Shown here one piece after another: positions 12,800 through 22,420 of a stretch of DNA of 64,000 bases. The notes under the pieces are model-generated. The model made no database searches. It saw nothing but the letters and a program-made list of their open reading frames with translations, and was not told the origin of the DNA. Position numbers and translations under genes: made by a program. Numbering within the stretch: position 1 is the stretch's first letter; the number at the start of each line of letters is the position of its first letter. The DNA lies in the NCBI GenBank assembly GCA_946811695.1, contig OX328123.1:45289017-45353016 (forward strand), given 5' to 3'. The DNA is from Gonocerus acuteangulatus. Its lineage: Eukaryota > Arthropoda > Insecta > Hemiptera > Coreidae.

Positions 12800-15062
12800 C
12801 GTGCATAAGAGCGGCTTCTGTATACAATGTCCTTACATTAAATCCCTCAAGACATAGAATAATGATTTTTATATTGTAACAAACTATCAGACACTCTATT
12901 ATTTATTTGTTCCTACAATATTTCGGTTATTGTTTTGTTTGAAGTTTTTATTTATTTATTTATTTTTTTTATTTTCTTTATCTTCTTTATCCCTCTTTTT
13001 TTTCTTTTTTTTTTTTTTTCTTTATTTTTTTTTCTAATGATTTTCTATGCTTTGTCTCTTTTATACTGTGTGTTTATACTTTATAAATTTAAATTTTTTT
13101 TTTTTTTATTTATTTTTTTTTTACCTATTTGCTTAATTTTATTGAATTAATTTTCACGCAGTATGCGAGCATATCACCTTGCTGTTGTGGTGCTCCGTAA
13201 CAAATAAACATTTCATGGAGCCAATCGCCTACGTTACGTAGCTCCTTAAAAGAATAAATAAATAAATAAATACGTAGTGCAGTAGGTACCATGTGTAAAC
13301 ATAACTCTGGAAGCAAATTAATAATTTATCAGTTACTCATTACAAAATTAAAAGAGAACTATTCATGTTTTTATTTTATTTATGTAGGATATTTTAAGCA
13401 AATTGTTCTGGAAAGCAGTCTACACTACCCAAATTCTGAGGAAAGTGCTTAGTTATGCAGGTCCTGCGTGACGGACTTTTTTTATTACTTTAATGTCCAT
13501 ACGAACCTCTCAATCATTGTCCTTAGATCATTTCCTGCTCCTTAAATCTTTCTGAATATCGTAAGTCACAAACTCAGTGTTAAGTCTCATATTCAGTGTA
13601 ATGGCTCAGATTTAATAGATGCTATAGGTTCAGTTTTATTTTCCTAATTCAGAGTAAAACTACAAAGTCCCAGATTAAAGTATCTAGTCTATAACACTTT
13701 ATTGAACTCACACTAGGAAACTGAATCGAAAAAAGTCTGCTTGAAACTGTTGGGAAACAAACACCTATCAAAGCATATTTCCCATGCTTTCCAATTTACT
13801 CGCCTATCAGAGAGTAATATCTACCACTGAAAACCCCAGCAGATAACGCTCAATTCCATGAGATCCTAAATAGAGCCTCAAAAAAGGGTTATTTCAAAAT
13901 AATACAATACCTTAAGAATATGTTAAAGCTGAGGGCTTCATTGCTCGGAGAATAATTCTACTTTGCTTTGTGTTTTGTTACTGTTTGAATATTCGTATTT
14001 TTCCTCTAAATTTATAATAATGTTTATCTACTTTTAAATATATTATATAGTATATAAGTATAAAAAACTAGGCTATATACAATATTTTTTATGTATTATG
14101 ATTGTCACAACAATATTTATTTAAACAAATGTAAATAGGTTAATTTTGTAAATTATATATTAAAAGTTATAAATATTAATAAGATATTGGTGCATGTTAA
14201 ATAAAAATTAGATTGCTTGACCCTAGTAATAATAACATTAGTTATACTAATCACATTATATAAGGCCTACTCCTCGCTATGGGGAAACCTTGTAAGCGGT
14301 AAACAAAATAAAAAATAATATTTCCCATGCTAGAAAAAACATTAAAATATTTACAAATTAAAATAATTATTTAGTTCTTTGAAATTAATTATTTAACTTA
14401 GTAATAATATGTATGTCTTGCATTGTGAAATGTCTGAATATTTATTTTCATATTTGCGTTGTTTTTTAGGTGTGTATATAATAATAAATACGTTTTATTC
14501 ACGATGTTTTTACCTTAAATTATGGGATGCTAGTTTCTCAATATTATATCATATATGCAGCACCGTTTATAATTTACAGTAAAAAAAACAAAAACAAAAA
14601 AAAAGATCATATATTATTAAATTACTTTTCTGTCGTTTATTTGTATCATCATTTATCATGATCTCATTGTATTTTACTTTATAGATATGGACCTGGAAAG
14701 TGCTAAGCTGATGATCGACACGAATCTAAATGGAGTCCTGAATTGTACAAAGGCTGCGATAGATATTATGAAAAAACATTCCGTACACGATGGTCATATC
14801 ATCAACATTAGCAGGTATTTAAGCTAAGAAAGCGATACGATATTAATTTAATCATTTACTATATTATAAAAACAACCAGGCACACCTTGACATGATTATT
14901 ATGTTCCTAATTAGAATGCATGCTCTATTTTAATGATATAACAAAAAATAAATAAGAAAATAATTATTCTACAGATTATTGTAAGCCCATTTTAATTTGT
15001 TTTAATTTACATAAAATAATGGTGGAATGTACGAATAAAAAATCCTATAGAAAAAGTATGTA

Positions 15063-15141
<79 letters not shown>

Positions 15142-15184
15142 GGTGGAATGTACGAATAAAAAATCATACATAAAAAATGTTAAT

Positions 15185-15234
<50 letters not shown>

Positions 15235-18221
15235 CGCGCGCGCGTGTGTACAAAGTATAAATTTATCAATGAATGCTCTATAAACATACTTTGCAGACTA
15301 ATAGAGGAATACTGATTTATTGAAGCGTACTGATTTATTGCAAAAAAAAAATATATATATTAAGATGAGTTTGGTCTGCTTAATTATTGTTACCAAGCAT
15401 TATGGCATCGGTAAAATTTGAGACTTTTAAAACAAAATGCTTAAATCTTATATGATAAATGAGTAACTCCCCGAATGTTAGAAAACAAATTATAGTTACA
15501 AAAATAATATTTAATGTAATTAGATGTAGCGAGCGACCGTTAAATATTTGATATTTGAAATACATTGAAAATAATAAAATTCTAAATAATTCTCCATTCT
15601 ATACCAAATTAATGTCATATAACTTTTTGTATCAAATTTATAACTTGACTTATATAATTCTTACAAAAAATCAAACTCAATGTTTGACAACTTCATCATA
15701 AGCCCTTAACTATCGAACTACGTGCACACCATCTTATTTAAATGGAGCGAACAAAGTCAGAGATGAGCGTTCCTTTCCGGCTCTGATTATTCAAGAATAT
15801 TTACAATAATTCAAAATAGATGTGTACATACTGACTCATTTTAATAGAAAATGCATTGAATAAAATTACGAATAAAATATCTTTTATAATACAATTATTT
15901 TAACTTATCAACAGTGCAGAAAAACGGATTAAAAGACGCATGAAAATAGAATCATGCAAAACAGTACTTCTTGGTTGTGCAAGGCAAACAATCCGAACAT
16001 TGAAAAACGTCTCAATCCATAATGCAATAGGCTTCAAAATTACAAATTATCCTACAACATGGCTGGACTATTTGGTGAATGGATATACTTATGTACTTAA
16101 TAACATAAACAAATTTAAATCTATCAGGAACACGTTACATACACGCTAAATAAAATACACGGGTAGACTAGAGACTATATTTTCACCCAGATATCAGATA
16201 TGCTCTCACAACACTGGTATGGTTTTCAGGGAATGATTTCATTTTTGAAGCAATGAATTTGTTGATTGCCTAAAACCGAAAGAGATAAATCAGAAGGAAT
16301 ATTGATTTTGTGGTCCAAATATCCGAGCCTATTTACATAAAAAATAAAAAGAAGGAGAAAAATACAAAAATAAGTGGATACATTTAAATATATGCAAATA
16401 GAGAACATATAAACAAATAATAAAAATGATTCCATTGTCTGTGATTACCAAAAAAAAAAAAAAAAATAATAACAAGAAAAATACAGGGGAAAAATAAATA
16501 AAATGAAAACAAAAAATATATATAGCTACATAAAATAAGTAAATACGAGGTATTTTAATGTTTATATTTTGTATTGCGTATGGACTACCTTCAGTCAGTA
16601 AGTCGTGAAGGTCGAGTGGAATGTCTAAGTCATTACGAAGTGTATAATCTGTCAGTATGTGTGTAATTTTCAAGGTAACATTACAACTTACACAGGTTGG
16701 TATCTGCTTGTTTTCCATTAAGTAAGAATAGGATAGATGGCAGTGTCCAATACGAAGCCTAGTCAAAGTCACTTCTTCACGCCTGATACAGTGTTCATAT
16801 GACCGAGCTTTCGTAGTGTTTTATTCTACATTAGATATTTTACTTGAACTACGACTGTTACAGCATCGCTGCACACGGTGGCTTTCCTTATCCTATCGGC
16901 GGAGTATACTCGGCTACGAAAACTGGTTTGGGCGTGATCGCTTCAACCCTCAGGAATCAGCTGAAGAAGGAAAAATCTTGGATCAGAGTTACAGTAAGCT
17001 TAGATGTCGTACTTTTTCTTTGTTTCCTGGAGTATACGATTTAAAAAAAAAAAATTATGACATTTAAGAAACAATTATTTTCTACAAATTTGATGTTTCA
17101 TGAAAAATATATCTTAATAAACTATTTTTACTGATTAATCAATTGCCCTTAATTTGGAGGATACTTACGTTAAAAAACAAAACATAAAATAAAGAAAACT
17201 CAGATTTTTTTAGAATGAAAAGTATCTGAATATTTGTATGGCACTAATTAACGCTTAAATAATAGACTAATCAGAAATCTACAATATCCGACTATTTGAG
17301 CGTGTACGTATGCATTTATGATGAACGCGCGCTTGCGATCTCTACGGCATCAGAAAACCAAATTAACCCTGCTTATGTCCGGCTGTTTTTCTAAAGAATA
17401 CTTTAGTTTTAAAGTTGTACTGTCCTATCAAGTCCAACCATAAAACTGTGCATGATCTAACATTTTCAGCGAAATTATATATATATAGTTAGATGTTAGA
17501 TATATCCCGCAAGCTGCGTGTGGTTCACGACCATAGTGAGCTGGCGCTACGTCTCGTTTTGTGAACCACAGGTGCCTAACGGGACAGGGAACGTGTTATG
17601 AAATATTTTGCAAGTATTTGCGCAGAACTCTCGTTGACCGCTATGTTTATAAAACCATTGCTTATTACACAGGACGGTATACATCGTCAGTAACTTTATT
17701 TTGAAAACTGTAATTAACAAGAACTTCTTAACCCATTTCGTCCCAAAGTTGCGTAAACGCAACATTACTTTCACGTTTTTTTTCTCATGCAAATAAATAT
17801 TTTAATTTAGTTTGAATAGTTTTTTCTAACAAGGCTTAAAGAAAAGGAAAAAAAAATTCTTAAGCCCAAATAAAATATTTTGTTATTTTTTCTTTTTTTT
17901 AATATTTCTAGAAATATTGTACTGTGAATTGTGTTAGAAATTTTTCCAAAATATCTATGCATTTATTAAACAATTATTTTGTTTTTGCTCTAATCATGAA
18001 TTGAACGTATAAGAAAATTTACCAATAAAAGTAATTGCGATCATAACTTTTTAGGCAATTCGGTGGCCCTGCGAACATAATGTTGCGTTTTTTTTTGCAA
18101 CGAATGTTGCGTTTTTTATGTAAATGCAACATTTTGTTTCTCCTAAACTATAACTGCTGATTGTTTGTTTTTGGTTTTTATACATTCTTTTAAGTTCCTA
18201 AGAGGAACAAATAACGAAAAA

Positions 18222-18284
<63 letters not shown>

Positions 18285-20744
18285 ACTAGGAATAGGCTTG
18301 GGATTTAATGGGTTAAGGTAAAGGGTAGAAAATTAAGCCATTAGCGATGTATACAATCCTGTGTAATAAGCAGTGGTTTAATGTTTAAAAACAAAACAAA
18401 ACAATAATCTGCTTCTAGACGATTAGCGCCGGGCTATCTACAAATTACACACCTATGGCTATCAATATAAACACATCTATCAATATAAACACACCTATGG
18501 CTATCTATATAAACACACCTATGGTACAGCTGGGAAGTTTTACAACGAGCCCATTTCTGAAAAAGTCTAATACGCATTTCGGGACTCGAACCCACATTTC
18601 CCGCCTGATAATGTAGCATGCAAGCCACTAGACCACAGGGTGACCTATAGCAGTGCTTTATTTACTTTAAATCCCAGTACATACTCTAATCCCTTATACA
18701 GCAGTCTTTAGCGTATACAAAGGGAGGCTGAGAGGGCTGCCCGAAAATTTGATTAAATCGGTAAAAGCGTGCCATAAAAAACTAAATTAAATAAGATTAC
18801 TTAGTTCCGATGAAATATTTTTTTTTGTTTGTGTGTAATAGCGTTATAGTTGGCTAACTATTTCAAGTTCTAAGTTGTTAGCATTCCATACCCCCAAATC
18901 CTTCGGTGCTACCAGCCCCCCTCCCCCGAAATTATTTCCTATATACGCCCTTACAACAGTATCATTGTTATTCAAAGAAATATAAATCTCCATTGGATGA
19001 CAGCTTCCATTGCTGAAGCCACAGTAACTTATAATAAGGCACCTGCAATGGGTCCAAATTCCGGCCAGGGGAGTTAATTTTGCTTAAGCTCTTTTAAAAA
19101 TATCCCCATCACCTTTTACTGCATTTTATTTTGTCTAATTGTGTTTTATGAGTTGAAGAAAGTAATTAATTCCTGTGCAGAATGTTAGCCCTGCAGCGGT
19201 GAAGACTAATTTGGCATCTGCTTTCCTGAACAACATGACGTTGGGCCAGTACATGCACGCTGATGACGTTGCAGATACAATTGCTTATGTCTTAGGAACT
19301 CCAGCACATGTTAATGTAAGTAGATTTACGGTGGATATGGCTGATATATTTAAATTTTATTTGGCAATTATTTATGTACAAAGTTGTACATATCTTATCC
19401 ATAAGCAACGTTCAGTAAAACGACCTTCCCAGAGGATCTGAGCACATTCCTGAGTAAGGGAGTGACTACAATAAACATAAAAAGTTAATAGGGTACTCAA
19501 TTATTGAAGAAACACCAGAAATAATAAATAAATGAATATTCACTTACATTATATGATTTAGCTTTTTTTGAGATTGCTTGTTTCTCATTAGTTTCGAATA
19601 TTATATCGATAGTTTCATTGCAGCGCCGAAAAAAAAAAGGCCGCAAAAATAACATGGATAATTTGGTCTGGAGCTCAAAGGTTACACTTAAACTCTTCTA
19701 TCTTTTGAGGCTTTGTGATTTTCGTTGTAAGATAAAAAAAATATTTTTTCCCCTCTTCCATATTTTTGATGATAAAAGATAGAATTTGTTAATGTGTTTA
19801 TGCAATATTTAAACACATTTTTGAGAGATGTGGCTTAAATTAATCAGCTTGCAATGAAGTGTGTTCACTTTACACACCTTTTGCCGTTTTGTTTTCATGA
19901 ACTTCCATTATTCGAGAATTTAGCAAGTGGAACCTAAAGATGAACAAAGCCACAATAATTGAAAAAAAATTGTTATTCCTTAATTTACTCATCTATATAA
20001 TTTTTTTTCGCTTCCTTAAAAGAAATTGTTCATTGTTCGGGGGAGTGTGGTATATTGATGTATAGACACCTAAATTACTGGCGCAAATGAAATATGGACT
20101 CTGCCATGGTTAATCGTAATTAAATGGAAGAAATTGAGAAATAAATAATAAAAAAAAAATATAAATCAAGCAAGAGGAACAGAAATAGCTTTGATTTGAA
20201 TAAGTAAAGGCATAACTTGCCCTCATTGTATCAAAATATAACAAATATCGGTAGTATGTAATGCTACACCTACTTTCTGCATATAGAAAAGAAAAATAAA
20301 TTAGAAACCAAATAAGTAATATTAAAATCTAATAACGCAAACCCTTAACGGGTGAGTCCTAGACGGTTTTGACCTAGCCTATGACACTCCCCGGATCAAG
20401 ACCTACCAGTGTGCCAAGTTAGTTCAAAATCGGTCAAATAATGTGGATTTGTATAGGAACAAACAGACAGAATGACAGACAAACAGCCGATTTTTATATA
20501 AATAGATATGAGAAAATGTTATAGCTAAACTTTGCACATTGCAGGCTTTAGATATAGAAGGTTGTTGCCCTTTCTAGCCAAGCCATCATAATATCTTAGG
20601 AAATAGGTGCAGAGAGTGAACAATAGATCCTCAACGATAGAAGTGATAAATTATTTTAAGAATTTTAACCTATTTTTATTTATTTTGCAGGTATCGGAAT
20701 TAATTCTTGATAACATTGAGAGTTTTTCACTTCCGGGACTGTAA
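5318..20744 (+). CDS. Gene A: DHRS11/farnesol-dehydrogenase-like SDR oxidoreductase (six exons)
   Basis: Exons 5318-5449, 6699-6873, 14685-14814, 16864-16993, 19181-19315 and 20691-20744 join to a 251-residue protein, the usual length for the DHRS11-like classical SDR group. All introns are GT-AG; phases are 0,1,2,0,0. Seen motifs: NADP-binding TGASEGIG at residues 12-19, a double Arg at 38-39 (typical of NADPH preference), a conserved Asp at 65, NNAG at 91-94, and the catalytic set Asn116, Ser146, Tyr161, Lys165 (YSATK). The Ser146 codon is split by intron 3. Family members reduce or oxidise ketone/alcohol groups on small lipophilic substrates such as farnesol or steroids; the substrate here is not known. 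There is no signal peptide or membrane segment. The protein ends VSELILDN..., as related insect proteins do. Introns are filled with transposons. Gene B is its tandem paralogue. Confidence 0.9.
5450..5530 (+). repeat. Duplicated exon-1 end/splice donor around a HINE-like start fragment
   Basis: After the true donor, the sequence TTTAGTGCGTTTCCTCCC (the start of a HINE-like B element, found identically near 4632) is followed at 5507-5528 by a second copy of the exon-end/donor sequence, GGAGTTGTAGGAGGTAAGTAG. In gene B the donor reads straight into GTAAGTAGCT, so the distal copy in gene A resembles the original junction. Confidence 0.6.
5685..5911 (+). mobile_element. G-rich MITE with 8-bp target duplication
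   Basis: 227 bp bounded by CATGGGTG and CACCCATG inverted ends and flanked by the direct repeat ACGTACCT at 5677-5684 and 5912-5919. The interior has a run of G beside one end and a run of C in the middle. Diverged copies lie at 18711-18950 (minus) and 26898-27160. An 8-bp duplication fits the hAT or P superfamilies; no transposase is encoded. Confidence 0.7.
6171..6450. repeat. Two long poly(A) tracts
   Basis: About 57 A residues at 6172-6228 and about 36 A residues at 6415-6450, inside intron 1 of gene A. They could be retroposon tails, but no retroposon body can be assigned with certainty. Confidence 0.6.
6699..6873 (+). CDS. Gene A exon 2
   Basis: 175 nt after a TTTCAG acceptor, ending CCTACAG before GTAAATG. 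Encodes residues 45-102 plus one base, including the CDV (Asp65) and LVNNAGV motifs of classical SDRs. 37 of 58 residues match gene B exon 2. Confidence 0.92.
8632..8823 (+). CDS. Short lysine-rich frame at the LINE 5' end
   Basis: About 63 codons starting [10 protein letters not shown], rich in Lys, Asn, Ser and Thr, lying upstream of ORF2 inside the LINE. It occupies the place of ORF1 but is far too short for a normal ORF1 and has no zinc knuckle. It may be the end of a truncated ORF1 or the N-terminus of one with an internal deletion. Confidence 0.35.
   Translation: MAENPPSKKSNYKSRKSGKITDEASSPTIENYEETNTSTTARLKGNDANGNNKKTFLKKKSMR
9004..12666 (+). CDS. LINE ORF2: endonuclease, reverse transcriptase, RNase H
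   Basis: 1220 codons without interruption. An APE-type endonuclease occupies about residues 1-225 (catalytic Glu36 in QETHL; SDH at 207-209). The reverse transcriptase spans about 420-780, with [22 protein letters not shown] and YADD at 664-667. An RNase H domain spans about 955-1090 with Asp963 (TDGSK), Glu996 (TAELHG), Asp1019 (SDS) and TADEQAK. The C-terminus holds a CX2C-H-C zinc-knuckle-like block (CQTCNRQLT...HLLTEC). EN-RT-RNH order places it in the I/R1/LOA group of non-LTR retrotransposons; the exact clade is not settled. All catalytic residues I can check are present, so it may be active. Fragments of relatives lie at 1-2060, 16550-16790 and 33685-34165. Confidence 0.93.
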   Translation: MASIIQWNINGLQRHIGDLKLLLQENLNTVIVALQETHLKHDRDVSIHGYSMYRYDYILGHKASGGVGILVADSTYSEQIRLYTAIQAVAVSVRLPFRVTVCSVYLPPGEQIDVQELNDLLTQLPSPVLFLSDVNAQSSIWGSLTTNNRGRLIQNLLDKFDLLTLNTNKPTHLCSRTGTLSHIDISACSARIHTRFSWEVCEDSHGSDHFPIKINLNSYISLFESISKFNTRKANWDKYQNYIESKLTFSNEPSFEEFNNIIIEAAEQSIPKTSHSYRKLPVPWWNDECRTAVKDRKKALRLFCRNPSENYLIDYKRKKAKAQWVIKTSKKKCWMDFLTTINRNTSSKDIWQKINQIQHKKYRPPITGLVHNNTVLTDPYIMSNILGNHFREISSSMHYSDNFIDHKTYVERTPIPILTNFDHPLNDPFTMQELDLTLSNTKNTTPGPDNISYEMIKKLPKSGLVVLLKLYNEVFKSGTYPHAWNDSVVIPVLKPGKDKRTPSSFRPISLTSCLSKVMERMVNKRIVSYLEKESYLSQFQCGFRPNHSTLHHIARLENDILNGFLMKQSTVVLALDLEKAYDRLWTRLILEQMNDWGMQGSILRYTSQYLCNRRSRVRIGSVYSDDFLQENGVPQGGVLSTTLFNIAINSVGRFIPQGVSYCQYADDLLLYVTSSNYHTALETIQDTIHSLEYWCTRTGFKFSDDKSKYIIFTKKHNIQNSNLTLNNTQITQTRTLTFLGVTFDQRLTWVPHIQGLLNKCNKSLNLLRILSNTKWGADKCTMLRFYRAFTRSLLDYGSIVYSSASSSTLKALDTVHNTGIRIALGAFRSSPVNSLYAESGELPLDNRRQMICLKFVTKSKSLKSQCVNSFLFNPYVDIYTQTGAKQKPLMVRCMIDRENGHVLTQPTYTQRHLSIPPWRVNNLKIDLTLTKFKKTSTFSKYFYQTTYKHLTQTNTDTLYLFTDGSKMNDGVGAAAIINQEKHLVTLPKSTSIYTAELHGILLGLSNVQTTTQNITVCSDSLSCLLSLHIYNTNPIIIQILEHIIRLQTHNILVTMLWVPGHENIGQSTTADEQAKQASGRESFDLNLLTTEDLHLQITENIRLGWQASWYSTRDNLLREIKSSTHEWQASTQLSRRDEVVITRHRIGHTHLTHSHLMTRQDSPICQTCNRQLTVKHLLTECRTRDYLTIPHDMSELFSEKSPHIVTILQHLHKIKLYDKI
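12728..12796 (+). repeat. (TG)n microsatellite in LINE 3' UTR
   Basis: About 34 TG units just after the ORF2 stop, inside the LINE borders set by the target duplication. It is part of the element, not its target. Confidence 0.9.
13482..14684. other. AT-rich remainder of gene A intron 2
   Basis: No coding or clear repeat structure; only A/T-rich, low-complexity DNA leading to the TTTATAG acceptor of exon 3. Confidence 0.5.
14685..14814 (+). CDS. Gene A exon 3
   Basis: 130 nt between TTTATAG and GTATTT. Encodes the IDTN helix (Asn116 of the SDR tetrad) and GHIINIS leading into the catalytic serine, whose codon is split AG|C by the next intron. Confidence 0.92.
15010..15235. repeat. (TA)n tracts in a local tandem duplication
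   Basis: The block TAATGGTGGAATGTACGAA occurs near 15018 and again at 15139. Each copy is followed by a long (TA)n run (15067-15139 and 15190-15222); the second passes into TG/CG alternation. Confidence 0.75.
16240..16795 (-). pseudogene. LINE 3' fragment (C-terminal zinc knuckle)
   Basis: Minus-strand frame 16329-16772 begins [17 protein letters not shown] and contains CVSCN...HILTD, matching the C-terminal end of the ORF2 at 9004-12666 ([18 protein letters not shown]). The rest of the frame is AT-rich 3' UTR. It is a 5'-truncated copy lying about 70 bp before exon 4 of gene A. Confidence 0.7.
16864..16993 (+). CDS. Gene A exon 4 (catalytic YxxxK)
   Basis: 130 nt after a GTTACAG acceptor, ending at a GTAAGC donor. 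Completes Ser146 and encodes [11 protein letters not shown], with catalytic Tyr161 and Lys165, then TLRNQLKKE and IRVT. Same length as gene B exon 4. Confidence 0.92.
17645..18390. repeat. Inverted repeat interrupted by a piggyBac-type MITE
   Basis: GCTTATTACACAGGA..GTATACATCG at 17662-17690 is mirrored by CGATGTATACAATCCTGTGT at 18342-18361 and onward to about 18385. The two arms once formed a short hairpin element; the MITE at 17732-18312 sits in its loop. Confidence 0.65.
17732..18312. mobile_element. piggyBac-type MITE
   Basis: 581 bp beginning CCCATT and ending AATGGG, with TTAA on both sides (17728-17731 and 18313-18316). TTAA duplication with CCC...GGG ends is the signature of the piggyBac superfamily. 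The interior holds several TTGCG/CGCAA words and a poly(A) run of about 57 at 18225-18281; no transposase. Confidence 0.75.
18448..18530. repeat. Short tandem repeat, about 25-bp unit
   Basis: Three to four imperfect units built on ACACCTATGGCTATCAATAT in intron 4 of gene A. Confidence 0.75.
18545..18650 (-). repeat. tRNA-derived SINE-like fragment
   Basis: On the minus strand, a box A-like TGGTCTAGTGGC is followed about 40 bases later by a perfect box B, GGGTTCGAGTCCC. A relative with the same CGGGA...TGTGGGTTCGA block occurs at 50440-50500. It lacks a clean cloverleaf, so it is called a SINE head rather than a tRNA gene. Confidence 0.55.
18711..18950 (-). mobile_element. G-rich MITE, diverged copy
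   Basis: Reverse-oriented relative of 5685-5911: starts GGGCGTATATAGG on the minus strand, followed by a G run and the TATGGAATGCTAACAA block, and ends near GTATACGC. No clean 8-bp duplication is left. Confidence 0.6.
19181..19315 (+). CDS. Gene A exon 5
   Basis: 135 nt between TGTGCAG and GTAAGT. Encodes [10 protein letters not shown] (the post-Tyr loop that in SDRs contacts the cofactor), the [11 protein letters not shown] helix and TPAHVN, as in DHRS11-like proteins. Confidence 0.92.
19500..20690. other. Gene A intron 5, mostly unassigned
   Basis: AT-rich. At about 20340-20510 there is a TGCCAAGTTAGTTCAAAATCGG...AACAAACAGACAGA stretch, a common end-type of dispersed insect repeats, but no borders are clear. 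Confidence 0.4.
20691..20744 (+). CDS. Gene A exon 6 and stop
   Basis: 54 nt after a TTTTGCAG acceptor: [17 protein letters not shown] then TAA. VSELIL continues the PAHVN motif of exon 5. Confidence 0.9.
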   Translation, partial: VSELILDNIESFSLPGL

Positions 20745-20818
20745 CTGAAGAGAGGATCATTCGTCATACTCTACGACTACAAAAACGTATTTAAAATGTC
20801 TTGCTCCAGAAATTGCAA

Positions 20819-20840
20819 AATAAAATGTTGAAACAATAAA
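20819..20840 (+). promoter_or_regulatory. Gene A polyadenylation signals
   Basis: AATAAA at 20819-20824 and again at 20835-20840, 75-96 bases after the stop, the expected position for 3' end formation. Confidence 0.65.
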
Positions 20841-21374
20841 ATTATTCTTATTTATATTTAGTTGAAAATTATTGACAACATACATTTCATACTCACCTCG
20901 TTCGATTTTACAAATCTAATTAGAATAATTCCAGTAGAAATGGAATATCATACCTATAATTGTAACTTATTATTCCTGGATGTTCATATAGAAACTAACA
21001 ACCAGAACAAATATAGTGAGGAATATGACTTGTTTATCTTCATAGACAGGTTACATTTAACACAAATTAATTAATTTTGGGAATATTGTAAGTTAAATTA
21101 ATGAGTGAGCACAATTCTAATTAATTGTCGAGTAGGTGAATCTGCTCTTATTTAATGGAAGTAGGTTTCTTTGCACTAAATTAATAGTGAATTTAGTGTT
21201 CAATTAGAATTTAACTGTATTTTACAATGTTATTTAGATTTACTGAGAAGAGATAATTGACCGTTGAGATGGAAAAGGAGTAAATAGTCTGGGTTCGGTA
21301 AAATGTTGAATAAAACTACATTTTATAATAAAAATTAGTTGTATTTCTGCCAACGTTACACACGTTAACATTCA

Positions 21375-21547
21375 AGCCATCTTTAGAGAGGAAGGGTTGA
21401 TGTGACCGCTTGTTGAAAGAAGATTTTGTAAAAAAAACTATTTCTAAACATTCACGATTGTCCAATGTCGAGGCCAATGGATTTTATTGGGCCAAAGAAA
21501 AAATACTTCTGAAAAGATAAAATCTCTCTCTTTCCCCCCCCCCCCTC

Positions 21548-21635
<88 letters not shown>

Positions 21636-21725
21636 TCTCCCCCTCTCATCGTGAATGTTAAGAAATAGTTTTTTTTTACAAATCTTCTTTGAACAAGAGG
21701 TCACATCATCCCTTCCGTTTCAACG
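21375..21725. mobile_element. Inverted-repeat element around a (CT)n tract
   Basis: Arms of about 70 bp (GGGTTGATGTGACC...CATTCACGAT at 21388-21458, mirrored by ATCGTGAATGTTAAG... at 21648-21718) flank a (CT)n run of about 45 units at 21551-21640. A MITE-like hairpin with a microsatellite in its centre. Confidence 0.6.
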
Positions 21726-21840
21726 GATCCATCAGGACCGAATGGTTTTGTCTCATATAACAGAGATCTTTAAACCCGCCAGTGTCATCAGTCCTGCCCG
21801 CGACAGCTAATGGCTTATTGTTGTTCTGATAACTTTGAAA

Positions 21841-22420
21841 AAAATAAAGTCCGACTAGGAGGAACTGCGTCATCTTCGGGCGTTTGCTTTCCTATCACTA
21901 GTGACATTTGTAAAGGAATAGAAACAGTTATTGGTTGTATTAACCTTTCATGAATATGTATCTTAAATAACAGCAATATTTTAGGCGTCACAAAGCACAG
22001 TAGCCAAGTTACAGAGAAGCGGTAAATACTCTATCCGCCTTCTCCCACATTGTTAAGGAAGGCACTAAATGTCAATACAACACAAGAATACTCATTTCTC
22101 TGTTCAATGCAATTACAACCAATTTAAAATTGAAGTAAATAGAAAAATCTCATTCCGCTTGGAAAGCTCTATTTCTAACAACAAAACATTGTTTCGAATT
22201 TTACTTACCCTGTTTTATAATCAAATAAATTTTCCTGCAATAAGTAATCACTAAAATAACAAGTATTAAAAAACTAACGGAAATAGACAAAAAGAACCGT
22301 TCAAATAAACCAAACCTACTACTTTTAAGGACTTATTTTTCCAAATGTAACCTTCCCATTGAAAATTGCTTCAGAACCTTTTTTGTAGAAAATTTAGTAA
22401 GCTTTAGAATGCTGGTTGTT
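21841..22420 (-). mobile_element. HINE-like element B, 3' portion
   Basis: On the minus strand the end reads ACGCAGTTCCTCC..AGTCGGACTTT. Internal blocks (GAATATTGCTTCAGAACC-like, GTAAGCTTTAGAATG) match complete B copies. 5' part missing. Lies just upstream of gene B. Confidence 0.6.

Larger units (their letters stand above)
8618..13270 (+). mobile_element. Intact RNase H-bearing LINE with 12-bp target duplication
   Basis: The direct repeat TACGTAGTGCAG at 8606-8617 and 13271-13282 flanks the element, and the uninterrupted sequence is visible in the copy at 23313-24634. The 4653-bp element holds a short lysine-rich frame (8632-8823), the full ORF2 (9004-12666), a 3' UTR with (TG)n at 12728-12796 and a T-rich segment 12950-13120, and ends in an (AAAT)n tail. 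ORF2 is open throughout, so the insertion is probably young. Confidence 0.88.
7588..13481 (+). mobile_element. HINE-like element, subfamily A, interrupted by a LINE
   Basis: Begins AGCACTTTCCTCCGAAGG, with (TA)n at about 7711-7766 and several diverged blocks rich in GGGGGGGTTTACTCC, and ends with GAGGAAAGTGCT (inverted copy of the start, 13438-13449) followed by a TGCAGGTCCTGCG hairpin and a T run. This layout (5' sub-terminal inverted repeat, central microsatellite, 3' inverted copy plus hairpin, T-rich end) matches helentron-associated (DINE-1/INE-1 type) elements. The copy is split by the LINE at 8618-13270. Bases 7567-7587 just before the start look like the 3' end of another such element, suggesting head-to-tail copies. 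Other copies are at 23313-24634 (minus) and 51776-51980. Confidence 0.75.

Noticed and set aside
15940..16149. 69-codon frame in intron 3 of gene A
   Set aside because: No motif, AT-driven composition, no splice or expression evidence.
18545..18650. Functional tRNA gene
   Set aside because: Box A and B are present but acceptor and anticodon stems do not pair, and a relative at 50440 shows that it is dispersed.
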